This document shows, piece after piece, positions 49,961-58,527 of a DNA stretch of 64,000 nt; the first letter of the stretch is position 1, and each line of letters begins with the position of its first letter. The position numbers and the translations under genes were made by a program. The notes beneath the pieces are model-generated. The model worked only from the letters and a program-made list of their open reading frames with translations. It was not told the DNA's origin and searched no databases. The stretch is from JBOGZD01 sp050697155 (GTDB lineage: Bacteria; Actinomycetota; Thermoleophilia; Solirubrobacterales; 70-9), in the NCBI GenBank assembly GCA_050697155.1, contig JBOGZD010000001.1:1-64000 (forward strand). Direction: 5' to 3'.

Positions 49961-50968
49961 ATGCGGGGCCCTGGGGTTGAGAGCGCGCGACGGATCGCGG
50001 TCGGCCGTCGCTTGCCGTCCGGCCGGCCGACAAGGTTCGGAACCTCCGGCGACTTCACCGGAGGGGTCGGGCCGAACATCGAGCCCCGTGCCATTCGCGG
50101 TTACTACATCGATCTGCGGTCCAAGGCTCCGGCGCCGGGGTGGCCTCCGGACTGGTATACCGCCCCGCCGCGGAACTATGTCTGGATCACGCAATGGGGG
50201 CTCGCCTTCCACGAGCACCATCTCGAGGACGGGGACGAGGGGTGGTTGCAGGCCGCGCTTGCGGTCGGCGATCACCTGCTGGAGCTCCAGGAGCCCGAGG
50301 GGCGCCTGGTGGGCGGCTGGGTCCACCGTTTCCCCTACAAGCACACCTATCACCTCCCGCCGCCGTGGCTCTCCGGGATGGCTCAGGGCCAAGGCGCGAG
50401 CCTACTGGTTCGGCTGTACAGCGCGACCGGCGACGAGCGCTACGCGGAGGCCGCGATCCGCGCCCTGGAGCCAATGCGCCACTCGACACTCGACGGAGGC
50501 GTAGCCGGGGATCTCGGCGGCGGGTTCTTTCCCCAGGAGTATCCGACCAACCCGCCCGCGCACGTGCTCAACGGCGGCATCTTCGCGCTCTGGGGCTGTT
50601 ACGACGCCGCCCTTGCCCTCGGCGACGACCTGGGCCGACAGCTCGCGGCCGAAGGGATCGCGACCCTCGCCGAGTCGCTGCCCAGGTGGGACACCGGGTA
50701 CTGGTCCCGCTATGACCTCTTCCCGCACCCGCTCGCACACCTCGCCACCCCCATGTACCACCGCCTCCACACCGACCAGCTGCGGGCGATGGCGTTGATC
50801 GACACGAATCCCGAGTTCAGCAGGACCGCTGAGCGGTTCGATGGCTACGCGCGCTCCCGCGTCAACGTCGGACATGCCTTTGCGCGCAAGGTGCTCTTCC
50901 GGCTCGCCGTCCCCCGCAACCGCTGGCTCGCCTTCCGAACGCCGTGGACGCGACGCTCGGGTCGATGA
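49961..50968 (+). CDS. glucuronyl C5-epimerase-family protein
   Basis: A 335-residue protein resembling the C-terminal catalytic part of heparosan D-glucuronyl C5-epimerase. Hallmarks: YVWITQWGLAFHEHHL, PPPWLSGMAQGQGASLLVRL with YSATGDERYAEAA, HVLNGGIFALWGCYDAALAL, and the catalytic tyrosine region WDTGYWSRYDLFPHPLAHLA followed by YHRLHTDQL. The animal enzyme turns glucuronic acid into iduronic acid within heparan sulfate. No signal peptide is evident, so it may act on lipid-linked glycan in the cytoplasm. Its stop overlaps the deacetylase start (ATGA). Confidence 0.9.
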   Translation: MRGPGVESARRIAVGRRLPSGRPTRFGTSGDFTGGVGPNIEPRAIRGYYIDLRSKAPAPGWPPDWYTAPPRNYVWITQWGLAFHEHHLEDGDEGWLQAALAVGDHLLELQEPEGRLVGGWVHRFPYKHTYHLPPPWLSGMAQGQGASLLVRLYSATGDERYAEAAIRALEPMRHSTLDGGVAGDLGGGFFPQEYPTNPPAHVLNGGIFALWGCYDAALALGDDLGRQLAAEGIATLAESLPRWDTGYWSRYDLFPHPLAHLATPMYHRLHTDQLRAMALIDTNPEFSRTAERFDGYARSRVNVGHAFARKVLFRLAVPRNRWLAFRTPWTRRSGR

Positions 50969-51726
50969 ACGACATCCTCGTCCTCTGCTACCACGCGATC
51001 AGCGGAGACTGGGAGGCGAGCATCTCGGTGACGCCCGAGCGCTTCGAGGGACAGATTCGGGCGCTGCTCGAGCGCGGCTACCGCGGCGCGACCGTGAGCG
51101 AGGCGCTGACCGGGCCGCGAGAGGAAAAGACCCTGGTCGTGACCTTCGACGACGCCTATCGCTCCGTTGCCAGACACGCACGCCCGATCCTCGTCGGCCT
51201 CGGCGTGCCCGGGACCGTGTTCGTGCCGACCGCGTTCCCCGGGACCGAGCGGCCGATGTCGTGGCCGGGGATCCATACCTGGCTCGGCGGGCCCCACGAG
51301 CACGAGCTGGTTCCCTCGTCGTGGTCGGAGCTCGAGGCGCTCGCGGACGATGGTTGGGAGATCGGCTCCCACACGCGAACTCACCCGAGGCTTCCGCGGC
51401 TCGATGACGCCGCCCTTCGCGAGGAGCTCGAGGGGTCCCGTGCCGACTGCGAGCAGCGGCTCGGGATCCGCTGCCGCTCGATCGCATACCCCTACGGCGA
51501 CTGCGACCCCCGAGTCGCAGCGGCCGCGCGCGTAGCCGGCTACGTCGCAGGGTGTGCGATGTCACGGCGGGTGGAGCGCCATGACCCGCTGCTTTGGCCG
51601 CGCGTCGCCATGTACGAGCGCGACCACGGCCGGCGCTTCGATCTCAAGGTGTCACCCGCGCTCAGGTATGCCAGGGCCGGAGCGGCCTGGGCGATCCGTG
51701 GGACCTTGAAGCATCGGCGAGGATGA
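50965..51726 (+). CDS. NodB-type polysaccharide deacetylase
   Basis: About 253 residues from ATG 50965, which overlaps the epimerase stop as ATGA. CE4 motifs: VVTFDDAYRSV (catalytic base and metal Asp), GSHTRTHPRLPRL (metal His pair) and IAYPYGDCDP. It lacks a signal peptide, so it should deacetylate N-acetylated sugars on the cytoplasmic side, before export. Its stop overlaps the flippase start (ATGA), making a tightly coupled epimerase-deacetylase-flippase operon. Confidence 0.93.
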   Translation: MNDILVLCYHAISGDWEASISVTPERFEGQIRALLERGYRGATVSEALTGPREEKTLVVTFDDAYRSVARHARPILVGLGVPGTVFVPTAFPGTERPMSWPGIHTWLGGPHEHELVPSSWSELEALADDGWEIGSHTRTHPRLPRLDDAALREELEGSRADCEQRLGIRCRSIAYPYGDCDPRVAAAARVAGYVAGCAMSRRVERHDPLLWPRVAMYERDHGRRFDLKVSPALRYARAGAAWAIRGTLKHRRG

Positions 51727-53246
51727 ACGAGACCGAGTCCCCTCGCGGCCTCACCGGGACGGTGGTCAGGGGGGTCAGCTTCGCCGGGGGCGGCTTCCTG
51801 CTCGCCCGCGGGATCACGTTCGCCGCCTACGTGGCGCTCGCGCGGCTGGTGACCCCGACCGAGCTCGGCCAGTTCACGGCCGGCACGATCCTGATCGCAA
51901 TCGGCTTCCTGTTCGCCGAGTCCGGGATGGCCGCGGCGGTCATCCACCGGCGGGACCGGCTCGAGGAAGCCGCCGCGACGGCGGTGGTCGCAACCGTCCT
52001 CATCGGGATCACCACGGCGCTTCTCAACCTGGCGGCGTCGCCTCTGCTGGGGAGCTTCTTCGATGACAGCGCCACCGTCGCCGCCGTCGCGGCGGCGACG
52101 TCAGGGGTGCTGTTCCTAGGTTCCGCTCGCGTAGTCCCGAACGCTCTGCTCCAGCGGCGCTTCTCATTCCTACGCCGCATCGTCGTCGAGCCCGCATCGG
52201 CGCTCGCGTTCGCCGTGGGGGCGATCATCGCCACATCCGAGGGCATGGGCGTCTGGGGCCTCGTCGTCGGGCAGTACGCGTCGGCCGTCACCGACTTCAT
52301 CCTCTCGTGGGGCCTCGTCCGCTGGAGGCCGAAGGCGCGCTTGGTGTCATTTGGGATGTGGCGCGAGCTGGTCGCCTACGCTCGCCACGTCCTCGTCGGG
52401 ACCGCGATAAGGAGGATCGGGAACCGCATCCCGCTCGCCGCGGCCGGGGGGTTCGTGAGCGCTGCCGCGCTCGGCCAGTTCCAATACGCGACCCGGGTCG
52501 TCGGGGTGCCGTTCGCGTTTCTGGTCTCGGGGATCTCCTACGTCGTCTTTCCGGCCTTCGCGCGGATCTCCCACGACGCCCGGCGATTCGAGCCGGCCTT
52601 CATGCGCTCGTTCCGGTGGACGATGCTGGCCGCGGCTCCCATCGGGATGATCCTGCTCGTGCTCGGAGAGCCGTTCGCGGTGCTCGTCTTCGGGGAGCGC
52701 TGGGAGCAGGCCGGCGAGGCGACCCGAGCGCTGGCCCTGTTCGTGCCCGCCCAGATGGTCGCGCAGATGATCGGTGAGGCATTCAAGGGCACGGGACACC
52801 CCGTGGAGCGAACCTGGGTCAACGCGATCGGCGTGCTCGCCGGGGTGATCGCAATGGCGGCGTTGATCCCGCCGTTCGGACTGATCGGCGTGGCGGTCGG
52901 GGTCTCGGTGGATGCGCTGGCGGGAGCGATCTCGTCGGTTCGCCGAGCACATCGGGCGATGGGGATTCCGATGCGCCCGATGCTGGCGGCGATCGCGGCG
53001 CCACTCCTGGCCACCGCGCCGATGGTTGGCGTCGTGCTCCCGCTGGACACGCTGCTCGTCGACGCTGGGGACCGAGGCACGGCGGCGGGCCTTGCCCTCC
53101 TGGTGGGTGAGGGCCTGGCCGGGCTCGCGATCTATGCCGCGGCAGTGCGTGCTTTGTCACCCGGGGTCACCGGCGAGCTCGCCGCGCTGCTGCGAACTGG
53201 GCGCCGCGGCGGCGGCCAGCCGTCCCCGGTCGCGTGGGACGCCTGA
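51723..53246 (+). CDS. Wzx-type polysaccharide flippase
   Basis: About 507 residues from ATG 51723, overlapping the deacetylase stop as ATGA. It has 12-14 hydrophobic segments with the polysaccharide-biosynthesis/MurJ-like layout: GTVVRGVSFAGGGFLLARGI at the start, LARLVTPTELGQFTAGTILI, FVSAAALGQFQYATRVVGVP and FGERWEQAGEATRALALFVP. It should flip lipid-linked repeat units across the membrane. Being coupled to an epimerase and a deacetylase suggests that these act on the unit before flipping. Confidence 0.93.
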   Translation: MNETESPRGLTGTVVRGVSFAGGGFLLARGITFAAYVALARLVTPTELGQFTAGTILIAIGFLFAESGMAAAVIHRRDRLEEAAATAVVATVLIGITTALLNLAASPLLGSFFDDSATVAAVAAATSGVLFLGSARVVPNALLQRRFSFLRRIVVEPASALAFAVGAIIATSEGMGVWGLVVGQYASAVTDFILSWGLVRWRPKARLVSFGMWRELVAYARHVLVGTAIRRIGNRIPLAAAGGFVSAAALGQFQYATRVVGVPFAFLVSGISYVVFPAFARISHDARRFEPAFMRSFRWTMLAAAPIGMILLVLGEPFAVLVFGERWEQAGEATRALALFVPAQMVAQMIGEAFKGTGHPVERTWVNAIGVLAGVIAMAALIPPFGLIGVAVGVSVDALAGAISSVRRAHRAMGIPMRPMLAAIAAPLLATAPMVGVVLPLDTLLVDAGDRGTAAGLALLVGEGLAGLAIYAAAVRALSPGVTGELAALLRTGRRGGGQPSPVAWDA

Positions 53247-53260
53247 ACCGCGGCTCGGCC

Positions 53261-54166
53261 TCAGTCGAGCCAAGCGTCGAGATCGATGCCGAGCAGAGCG
53301 CGTAGCTCCCCAACCTGCTCGGCGATCAGTGGGCGGAGTGGCTCGATGACGGCTGGGGCAACGGGCGGTCGCTCCTCGAACCGCGTGTTCCATCGCCTGA
53401 GCACCGCTCCCCCGCGACGGCGCCACTCCTGCGAGCTCACGGCGTGCATCATCCGGCGAAATGGCTGGGGCGGGCGGCCGATGAGGCGGCTCATCGCCCG
53501 GCTCCTGGGTCGCTTGTTCGGGTTGACCACCTCGAAGGCAGGCGAGAAACTCGAGTCCACGCCGAGAACCGCGCACGTGTCGCGGAAGGCGCCCGCGGTG
53601 TCGTCGCGGAATCGGTCGTAGACGATCGCGTGGACCCGCTCGCGGCCGAACAGGTCAAGGTAGCGGCGGAGCTGCTCTCCGTAGCGAACCGCGGAGCGAT
53701 AGGAGCGCGGTGGGAATCCGGGCGGCGTGCCCGCCCGCTCGCGCTCATCATCGAGCGCCAGCGCGCGCTCGAAGTCGGGTTCCGGCTCAAGCCCTACGAA
53801 GACGAATTGCGAATGCAGCGAAGGCAGCATCTCGACCGGGTTGCGCAGCATGACCAGGATGTCCGCCTCCGGGCAGAACTCCTTGATCTCCCTCGCCGCG
53901 GTCGACGAGTACAGGTACCAGACCGAGGCCTCGCCGCGCCTGCGCCTGCCCTCGAGCCCCTCGAAGTAGCCCAGGTACTCGTCCCTGGTCGGCGGCCGTG
54001 CACCGGGCTTGACCCACATCCGCGGATACAGGTCGGTGGCGAAATGGTGGCTCTCCTTGTGCGGGCACATCCCGATCTCGGGGTGCTGGCCGAGGAAGTC
54101 GGCCATCGCGGTCGTCCCGCATTTCGGCGCTCCGATGAGCAAGAAATCAGGGCCGACGGGCGTCAT
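53261..54166 (-). CDS. sulfotransferase (heparan-type NST-like)
   Basis: About 301 residues from ATG 54166. TACGCT 7 nt upstream suggests a leaderless mRNA; an upstream start would overlap the beta-helix gene. The PAPS 5'-phosphosulfate loop is FLLIGAPKCGTTAMADFLGQ, followed by HPEIGMCPHKESHHFATDLY. The 3'-phosphate loop is ILVMLRNPVEMLPSLHSQFV, and ERVHAIVYDRFRDDTAGAFR follows. This is the layout of sugar sulfotransferases, including the N- and 3-O-sulfotransferases of heparan sulfate. It would use PAPS to sulfate a sugar. PAPS synthesis genes are not in the window. Confidence 0.92.
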   Translation of the reverse strand: MTPVGPDFLLIGAPKCGTTAMADFLGQHPEIGMCPHKESHHFATDLYPRMWVKPGARPPTRDEYLGYFEGLEGRRRRGEASVWYLYSSTAAREIKEFCPEADILVMLRNPVEMLPSLHSQFVFVGLEPEPDFERALALDDERERAGTPPGFPPRSYRSAVRYGEQLRRYLDLFGRERVHAIVYDRFRDDTAGAFRDTCAVLGVDSSFSPAFEVVNPNKRPRSRAMSRLIGRPPQPFRRMMHAVSSQEWRRRGGAVLRRWNTRFEERPPVAPAVIEPLRPLIAEQVGELRALLGIDLDAWLD

Positions 54167-54231
54167 CGCCACCAGCGTAGTGATCGCCAGCGCGTCGGAG
54201 GCGCTCAGGGAGGGATCGGCTGCTTCACCGC

Positions 54232-55248
54232 CTAACGGATCAGATCCGGGCATCGGCTGTCCTCCGCCAAGCGCAGATCGGCCGCCTCGCGATCGACGAA
54301 CAGCGGGTCCGCGTGGACGTTGTCGATCGCCTCGAAACCGATGGCTGGGCTCTGGACACCGCCCGACTCCAGGCTCCGCGCGCCGCCGAAGACGCAGTTG
54401 CTTCGGACGAGGTTCCCGGTCCCCTCACGACCGTCCGGCCAAAACGATTCGACGTTGAAGCGGAGGTTCGAGTTCGTGATCACGTTGTCCTCCACCAGGT
54501 TGTCCTCGGAGACCTCGCCATCCTCGCCCGAGAACAGGATCCCTTGTCCGTTGCCGTCGATCACGTTCCCGGTGATCACCGAACCGTCGGCGTCCGGATA
54601 GAGCTGGACCCCGCGGTCCGCGTTCGAGTAGATCCAGTTGCCGCGGATCACGGTCCGGTCGGCGTGGGCGACGTAGATGCCGTGATCGTGGTTGGTGGCC
54701 GGGAGGCGGCCGCAGTCATGGATGCGATTGCGTTCGATCACCGTGCCAACCGCGTCGCCGTAGTCGTCGTCGCCGAGCACGAAGCAGATCGCCGTGTGGT
54801 CATTGGTGACGTCGTTGCCGCGAAAACGGACCGCGTCGCCGTTCACGGTCGGGCTCGGGAGCCCGCGCGTGTTGCGACCGTTGAGGGTCAGGTTCTCGAT
54901 CGTCACCGCGTCGCCTCCCTCCCTGATCCAGAGCCGGCCTTCGAGCGTCGCCCGCTCTCCCGGATAGCTGCTCAGGGTCACGCCGCGGGCGGAGATCGCG
55001 ATGTCGTCCTCGGAGCGGTGGACGCCATCGCGCAGGCAGGCCGTCTGCTGCGGAGCGAGCGCGGCGACGAAGTCGTCAACCGAGCCGCCTGGCTTCGCCA
55101 CCACATCGCAGACGAGGTTGCTGGATCCCATCGGCGCCGACGCTTCATCCGGGTCATCGCCCCATGAGATCAGGGCGGCCGCCGCGCCGGCAGCGATCAG
55201 CGCGGCGAACGCAACCAGGTACGCGAGCCCACCACGCGGCACGTTCAT
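54232..55248 (-). CDS. membrane-anchored right-handed beta-helix protein 1
   Basis: About 338 residues from ATG 55248. An N-terminal hydrophobic segment (about 7-27, GLAYLVAFAALIAAGAAAAL) exports or anchors it. The rest is a parallel beta-helix with NosD/pectate-lyase-like coils: VTIENLTLNGRN, VRFRGNDVTNDHTAI, VIERNRIHDCGRL, the conserved ATNHDHGIYVAHADRTVIRG, GNVIDGNGQGILFSG and LVEDNVITNSNL. It is one of four paralogues in tandem. DNA 54548-54777 is identical to 55573-55802 in the next gene. Such folds bind or cleave polysaccharides. No catalytic triad is certain. Confidence 0.88.
   Translation of the reverse strand: MNVPRGGLAYLVAFAALIAAGAAAALISWGDDPDEASAPMGSSNLVCDVVAKPGGSVDDFVAALAPQQTACLRDGVHRSEDDIAISARGVTLSSYPGERATLEGRLWIREGGDAVTIENLTLNGRNTRGLPSPTVNGDAVRFRGNDVTNDHTAICFVLGDDDYGDAVGTVIERNRIHDCGRLPATNHDHGIYVAHADRTVIRGNWIYSNADRGVQLYPDADGSVITGNVIDGNGQGILFSGEDGEVSEDNLVEDNVITNSNLRFNVESFWPDGREGTGNLVRSNCVFGGARSLESGGVQSPAIGFEAIDNVHADPLFVDREAADLRLAEDSRCPDLIR
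54548..54777. repeat. 230-bp exact repeat, copy 1
   Basis: By base-by-base comparison this segment is identical to 55573-55802 (offset 1025). It encodes the central coils of beta-helix proteins 1 and 2. The flanks of the two genes are clearly diverged, so the identity points to recent gene conversion or duplication (or to assembly error). Confidence 0.9.
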
Positions 55249-55256
55249 GTTGGAGG

Positions 55257-56246
55257 CTAGCGTTGCAGCAGCCGGCTGCAGGGGCTGCGATCGCGGAGGC
55301 GGAAATCCGCCCCGTTGCGATCGTAATAGTGGGGATTGGCAATGACGTTGCCGAACGCCGAGTACCCAAGCGCGGGGGTCTCCAGCCCGCCATCCTGATC
55401 GCCTCTCGCACCACCGAACAAGCAGTTCCGCCGCACCACGTTGTCCGTCCCGATCGGGCCTTGCCAATGGTCCTCGACGTTGTGCCGGAGGATCGAGTTG
55501 GTAATCGCGTTGCGGGCGACCAGGTTGCGGTCAGAGGAGAGATCGCCGGAGCCCGCGAAGAGGACCCCCTCGCCGTTGCCGTCGATCACGTTCCCGGTGA
55601 TCACCGAACCGTCGGCGTCCGGATAGAGCTGGACCCCGCGGTCCGCGTTCGAGTAGATCCAGTTGCCGCGGATCACGGTCCGGTCGGCGTGGGCGACGTA
55701 GATGCCGTGATCGTGGTTGGTGGCCGGGAGGCGGCCGCAGTCATGGATGCGATTGCGTTCGATCACCGTGCCAACCGCGTCGCCGTAGTCGTCGTCGCCG
55801 AGGATCACGCAGCTCGATGAGAGATTGCGGATCCGATTGCCCTCGAGCCGCACGCGGTTCGCCGTCACGGTAGGGCTCGGCAGGCCCCGAGCGTTGGCGC
55901 CGTTCAGGTTCAGGTTGCGGATCGAGACCCGATCGGCCCGCCGTGTGATCCAGATGCGACCGACGAGACGGGCCGGCTTTCTCCGGCGAAGACTGGTCAG
56001 CGCCACTCGCGGCCGCGTGAACTTGATGTCTCGCCGGTTGGCGCGATAGAGCCCGGGCGCGAGACACCCCGTTTCGCCGCGCCGGAGCGAATCCACGAAC
56101 GCGCGGGGGCTCGCACCCACCGTCGCCACGCGGTCGCACCGCCCCTTCCCGGGGTCGGTTGCTGGCGCCGCGTCAGGCGACGCGAGGCCGGCTAACGTCG
56201 CGACCGCGAACGCGGCGCGCACGGATCTGAGCCACGGAGACTGCAC
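55257..56246 (-). CDS. secreted right-handed beta-helix protein 2
   Basis: A 329-residue paralogue of the neighbouring gene, starting at GTG 56246. A signal peptide (to about 30, ending ATD or nearby) is followed by a cysteine-containing lead (GRCDRVATVG) and beta-helix coils: VSIRNLNLNGANARGLPSPT, VRLEGNRIRNLSSSCVILGD, the shared NHDHGIYVAHADRTVIRGN, GVQLYPDADGSVITGNVIDG and RHNVEDHWQGPIGTDNVVRR. The C terminus has NPHYYDRNGADFRLRDRSPC. The two end cysteines may form a disulfide. Its stop is 8 bp from the start of protein 1, so they are co-transcribed. Confidence 0.88.
   Translation of the reverse strand: MQSPWLRSVRAAFAVATLAGLASPDAAPATDPGKGRCDRVATVGASPRAFVDSLRRGETGCLAPGLYRANRRDIKFTRPRVALTSLRRRKPARLVGRIWITRRADRVSIRNLNLNGANARGLPSPTVTANRVRLEGNRIRNLSSSCVILGDDDYGDAVGTVIERNRIHDCGRLPATNHDHGIYVAHADRTVIRGNWIYSNADRGVQLYPDADGSVITGNVIDGNGEGVLFAGSGDLSSDRNLVARNAITNSILRHNVEDHWQGPIGTDNVVRRNCLFGGARGDQDGGLETPALGYSAFGNVIANPHYYDRNGADFRLRDRSPCSRLLQR
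55573..55802. repeat. 230-bp exact repeat, copy 2
   Basis: The partner of 54548-54777. A shorter part (about 70 bp around the NHDHGIY coil) is also almost the same in beta-helix protein 3 near 57620-57690. Protein 4 differs more at the DNA level. Confidence 0.9.
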
Positions 56247-56288
56247 CCGAGCGGGGCAGCCTACAGCCGCCCGCTGGGCGGGGCGCCG

Positions 56289-58232
56289 TCAGCCGACCAC
56301 CGTGATGCCAACGGGACGCGACCGGCCCGCGCCCTTGACCTTGGCGCGGAAGTACACGTTTCCGGCGTCCCCCACCAGACGCGGGGTGACCTCGAAACGG
56401 CGCCGAGACACGCGATCGACCGTGAAGCGCTTCCAACGGCCGTCACGCCATCTGTGGATCACTGCCTTCGATCCGGCGCGGCGGGCGGCACGCGACGACT
56501 TGATCCTGCCGCTGAGCTCGACGTACCCGCCAGGCTGGATCGTGGACGTGCTGCTCTTGAACACGAGACGCTTGCCGCTCCCACCGCCGCCGGGCTTGGA
56601 TGTCGGGCCGGACAGCTTGACCTTGAACCCACGGCTGGCGGCGGTCTGGTCGACGTTGCCGGCGGCGTCACGCGCGCGGACTGCGAAGTTGTGGGCGCCC
56701 GGCCCAAGGGCTGCGTAGCTGTGCGGGCTGGTGCAGGCTGTCCAAGCCGCCCCGTCCAGACGGCACTCGAAGCTGGACTCGGACTCCGAGGAGGCAAATC
56801 CGAACGTTGCGACATCGGTCGTGATCGTCCCCGACGGCCCCGAGGTGATCGTCGTCTCTGGCGGTGAACTGTCGGCGGGCGGGTCCTCGGTGGGCGGATC
56901 CTCAGCCGGCGGGGGATCGGGAAGATCGACGACGAAGACGGCGCTCGCCGGAGACTGGTCGACGGTGCCGGCGGCGTCGGTCGCCCGAACCTCGAACGTG
57001 TGCTCGCCCGGTGCCAGCGCCGAGTAGGACTTGAGGCTCGTGCACGCTGCCCAAGTAGCGCCGTCGAGGCGGCATTCGAAGCTCGAGTCGGGCTCCGAGG
57101 AGGAGAAGCCGAAGCTGGCTGTATCAGTGGCGATCGTGCCCGAGGGGCCGGAGGTGATGGTCGTCTGCGGGGCCGTGGTGGCGGGTGGCTCCTCGGTCGG
57201 CGGCGGGCCGGTATCAGACAGCATTCGCCCGCAGCTCGAGTCCGGGTCGACGGTGTAGTCACCGCGCGCCGGATCGACGAAGCTCGGCTTCGCGACCACG
57301 TTCGAGGACGCCGTGAAACTCGCCTTCTCTATGCCGCTGTCGTCGGAGTCGCCTCGATACGAGCTGCCTGAGGTCCAGACACAGTTGTTGCGCGCGACGT
57401 TTCCGACGCCCCGTGGCCCCTGCCAGTGGTCCTCGATGTTGTACCGGATGGTCGAATTCACGATCACGTTGTTTTCGACCACGTTGTCGTCAGACGACGA
57501 GCTCGTGCCCCCGGAGAACAGGACGCCCTGGCCGTTGGCGTCGATGACGTTTCCGACGACGAGGCTGCCGTCCGCGTCCGGGTAGAGCTGGACCCCCCGG
57601 TCCGCGTTCGCGTAGATCCAGTTGCCACGGATCACGGTCCGGTCGGCGTGGGCGACGTAGATGCCGTGATCGTGGTTGGTGGCGGGAAGCCTGCCGCAGT
57701 GGTGAATGCGGTTGCCCTCGATCAGGGTGCGGTCGGCGCGACCGTAGGAGCCATGACCGAGGTTGAAGCAGATCCCCGTGTGTGCGTTGGTGACGTCGTT
57801 ACCGCGGAAGACCGTGTCGTGTGCGTGCACGGTCGGGCTGGGCATCCCGGTGGGGTTGCGGCCATCGAGGTCCAGGTTCTCGACCCTGACCCCGTCGGCT
57901 CCCGGGGCCACCCAGATCCGGCCGACGATCTTCGCGCGCTCGCCCGGGTAGCTCGTGAGCACGATCTCGCGCGTCGTGATCTTGATCAGGTCGTTGAGGG
58001 CGAATACGCCCGAGCGGAAGCATCCAGTCTGCCCCGGCGACAGCGACCCGGCGAGCTTGACGGCGCTTTGAAAGGGGGCCGCGGCGGCTCCTGTGGCACT
58101 GTCGGAGCCGGTCGGGGACGCATAGCGGTCACATGACACCGCGGCTGCCGTTTCCTGCGCGCGAACCGAGGCGGTCGCAAGACCGATGACGAGCAGGATT
58201 GCGATGAGCATCGACAGGCCGCGCCTTGACAT
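56289..58232 (-). CDS. secreted beta-helix protein 3 with two Ig-like repeats and shared C-terminal domain
   Basis: A 647-residue exported protein. The signal peptide (about 1-26) ends near SVRAQ. A beta-helix (about 35-340) includes NHDHGIYVAHADRTVIRGNW. Two Ig-like repeats start near 355 and 459, each with TTITSGPSGTI, F.SSE..SSFECRLDGA.W..CTS and G.H.F.VRA.DAAG.VDQ. A C-terminal domain (about 560-647) has VIHRWRDGRWKRFTVDRV and VKGAGRSRPVGITV, shared with protein 4. The ATG at 58232 has AAAGGAG 6 nt upstream, directly after a GEMM-I riboswitch. c-di-GMP control suggests a matrix or adhesion role. Confidence 0.9.
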   Translation of the reverse strand: MSRRGLSMLIAILLVIGLATASVRAQETAAAVSCDRYASPTGSDSATGAAAAPFQSAVKLAGSLSPGQTGCFRSGVFALNDLIKITTREIVLTSYPGERAKIVGRIWVAPGADGVRVENLDLDGRNPTGMPSPTVHAHDTVFRGNDVTNAHTGICFNLGHGSYGRADRTLIEGNRIHHCGRLPATNHDHGIYVAHADRTVIRGNWIYANADRGVQLYPDADGSLVVGNVIDANGQGVLFSGGTSSSSDDNVVENNVIVNSTIRYNIEDHWQGPRGVGNVARNNCVWTSGSSYRGDSDDSGIEKASFTASSNVVAKPSFVDPARGDYTVDPDSSCGRMLSDTGPPPTEEPPATTAPQTTITSGPSGTIATDTASFGFSSSEPDSSFECRLDGATWAACTSLKSYSALAPGEHTFEVRATDAAGTVDQSPASAVFVVDLPDPPPAEDPPTEDPPADSSPPETTITSGPSGTITTDVATFGFASSESESSFECRLDGAAWTACTSPHSYAALGPGAHNFAVRARDAAGNVDQTAASRGFKVKLSGPTSKPGGGGSGKRLVFKSSTSTIQPGGYVELSGRIKSSRAARRAGSKAVIHRWRDGRWKRFTVDRVSRRRFEVTPRLVGDAGNVYFRAKVKGAGRSRPVGITVVG

Positions 58233-58245
58233 CCGGGTCTCCTTT

Positions 58246-58316
58246 GGTGGCTGAGCCGTCTCGCGAACGAGACCTCTGGCTTTGCGTCCCCACCTCGCGG
58301 CGGGTTTGCCTTTTCA
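58246..58316 (-). ncRNA. c-di-GMP-I riboswitch (GEMM)
   Basis: On the minus strand the leader of beta-helix gene 3 reads AAAAGGCAAACCCGCC, then a GCGA tetraloop, then GGTGGGGACGCAAAGCC, then a hairpin GTCTCG-TTCG-CGAGAC (58258-58273) and GGCTCAGCC. The blocks GGCAAACC and GGACGCAAAGCC, the GNRA-capped first helix and the second helix are the hallmarks of GEMM-I. The ribosome site AAAGGAG (58239-58245) follows at once, so control of translation by ligand is likely. HD-GYP and GGDEF genes in the window fit c-di-GMP use. Confidence 0.9.
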
Positions 58317-58527
58317 ATGGAGCCCGATGAACGGGGCCCCTCTTGTCGCGAGTCCTATCGGGCCGCTCGCGCGCGGCGGTGAGCTCGGGTCGCCGCGCTG
58401 GACGTTGGTTTGATGCAGGAATTCGCCCAGAACCTGCAGCGAAACCACCCACAACCTGCAACCGCGCGGTTGTCGCGCGGCGCAGCCGGGCCGGGTAACC
58501 GGCGGCCCGATAGCGACCTGGTGGCGG

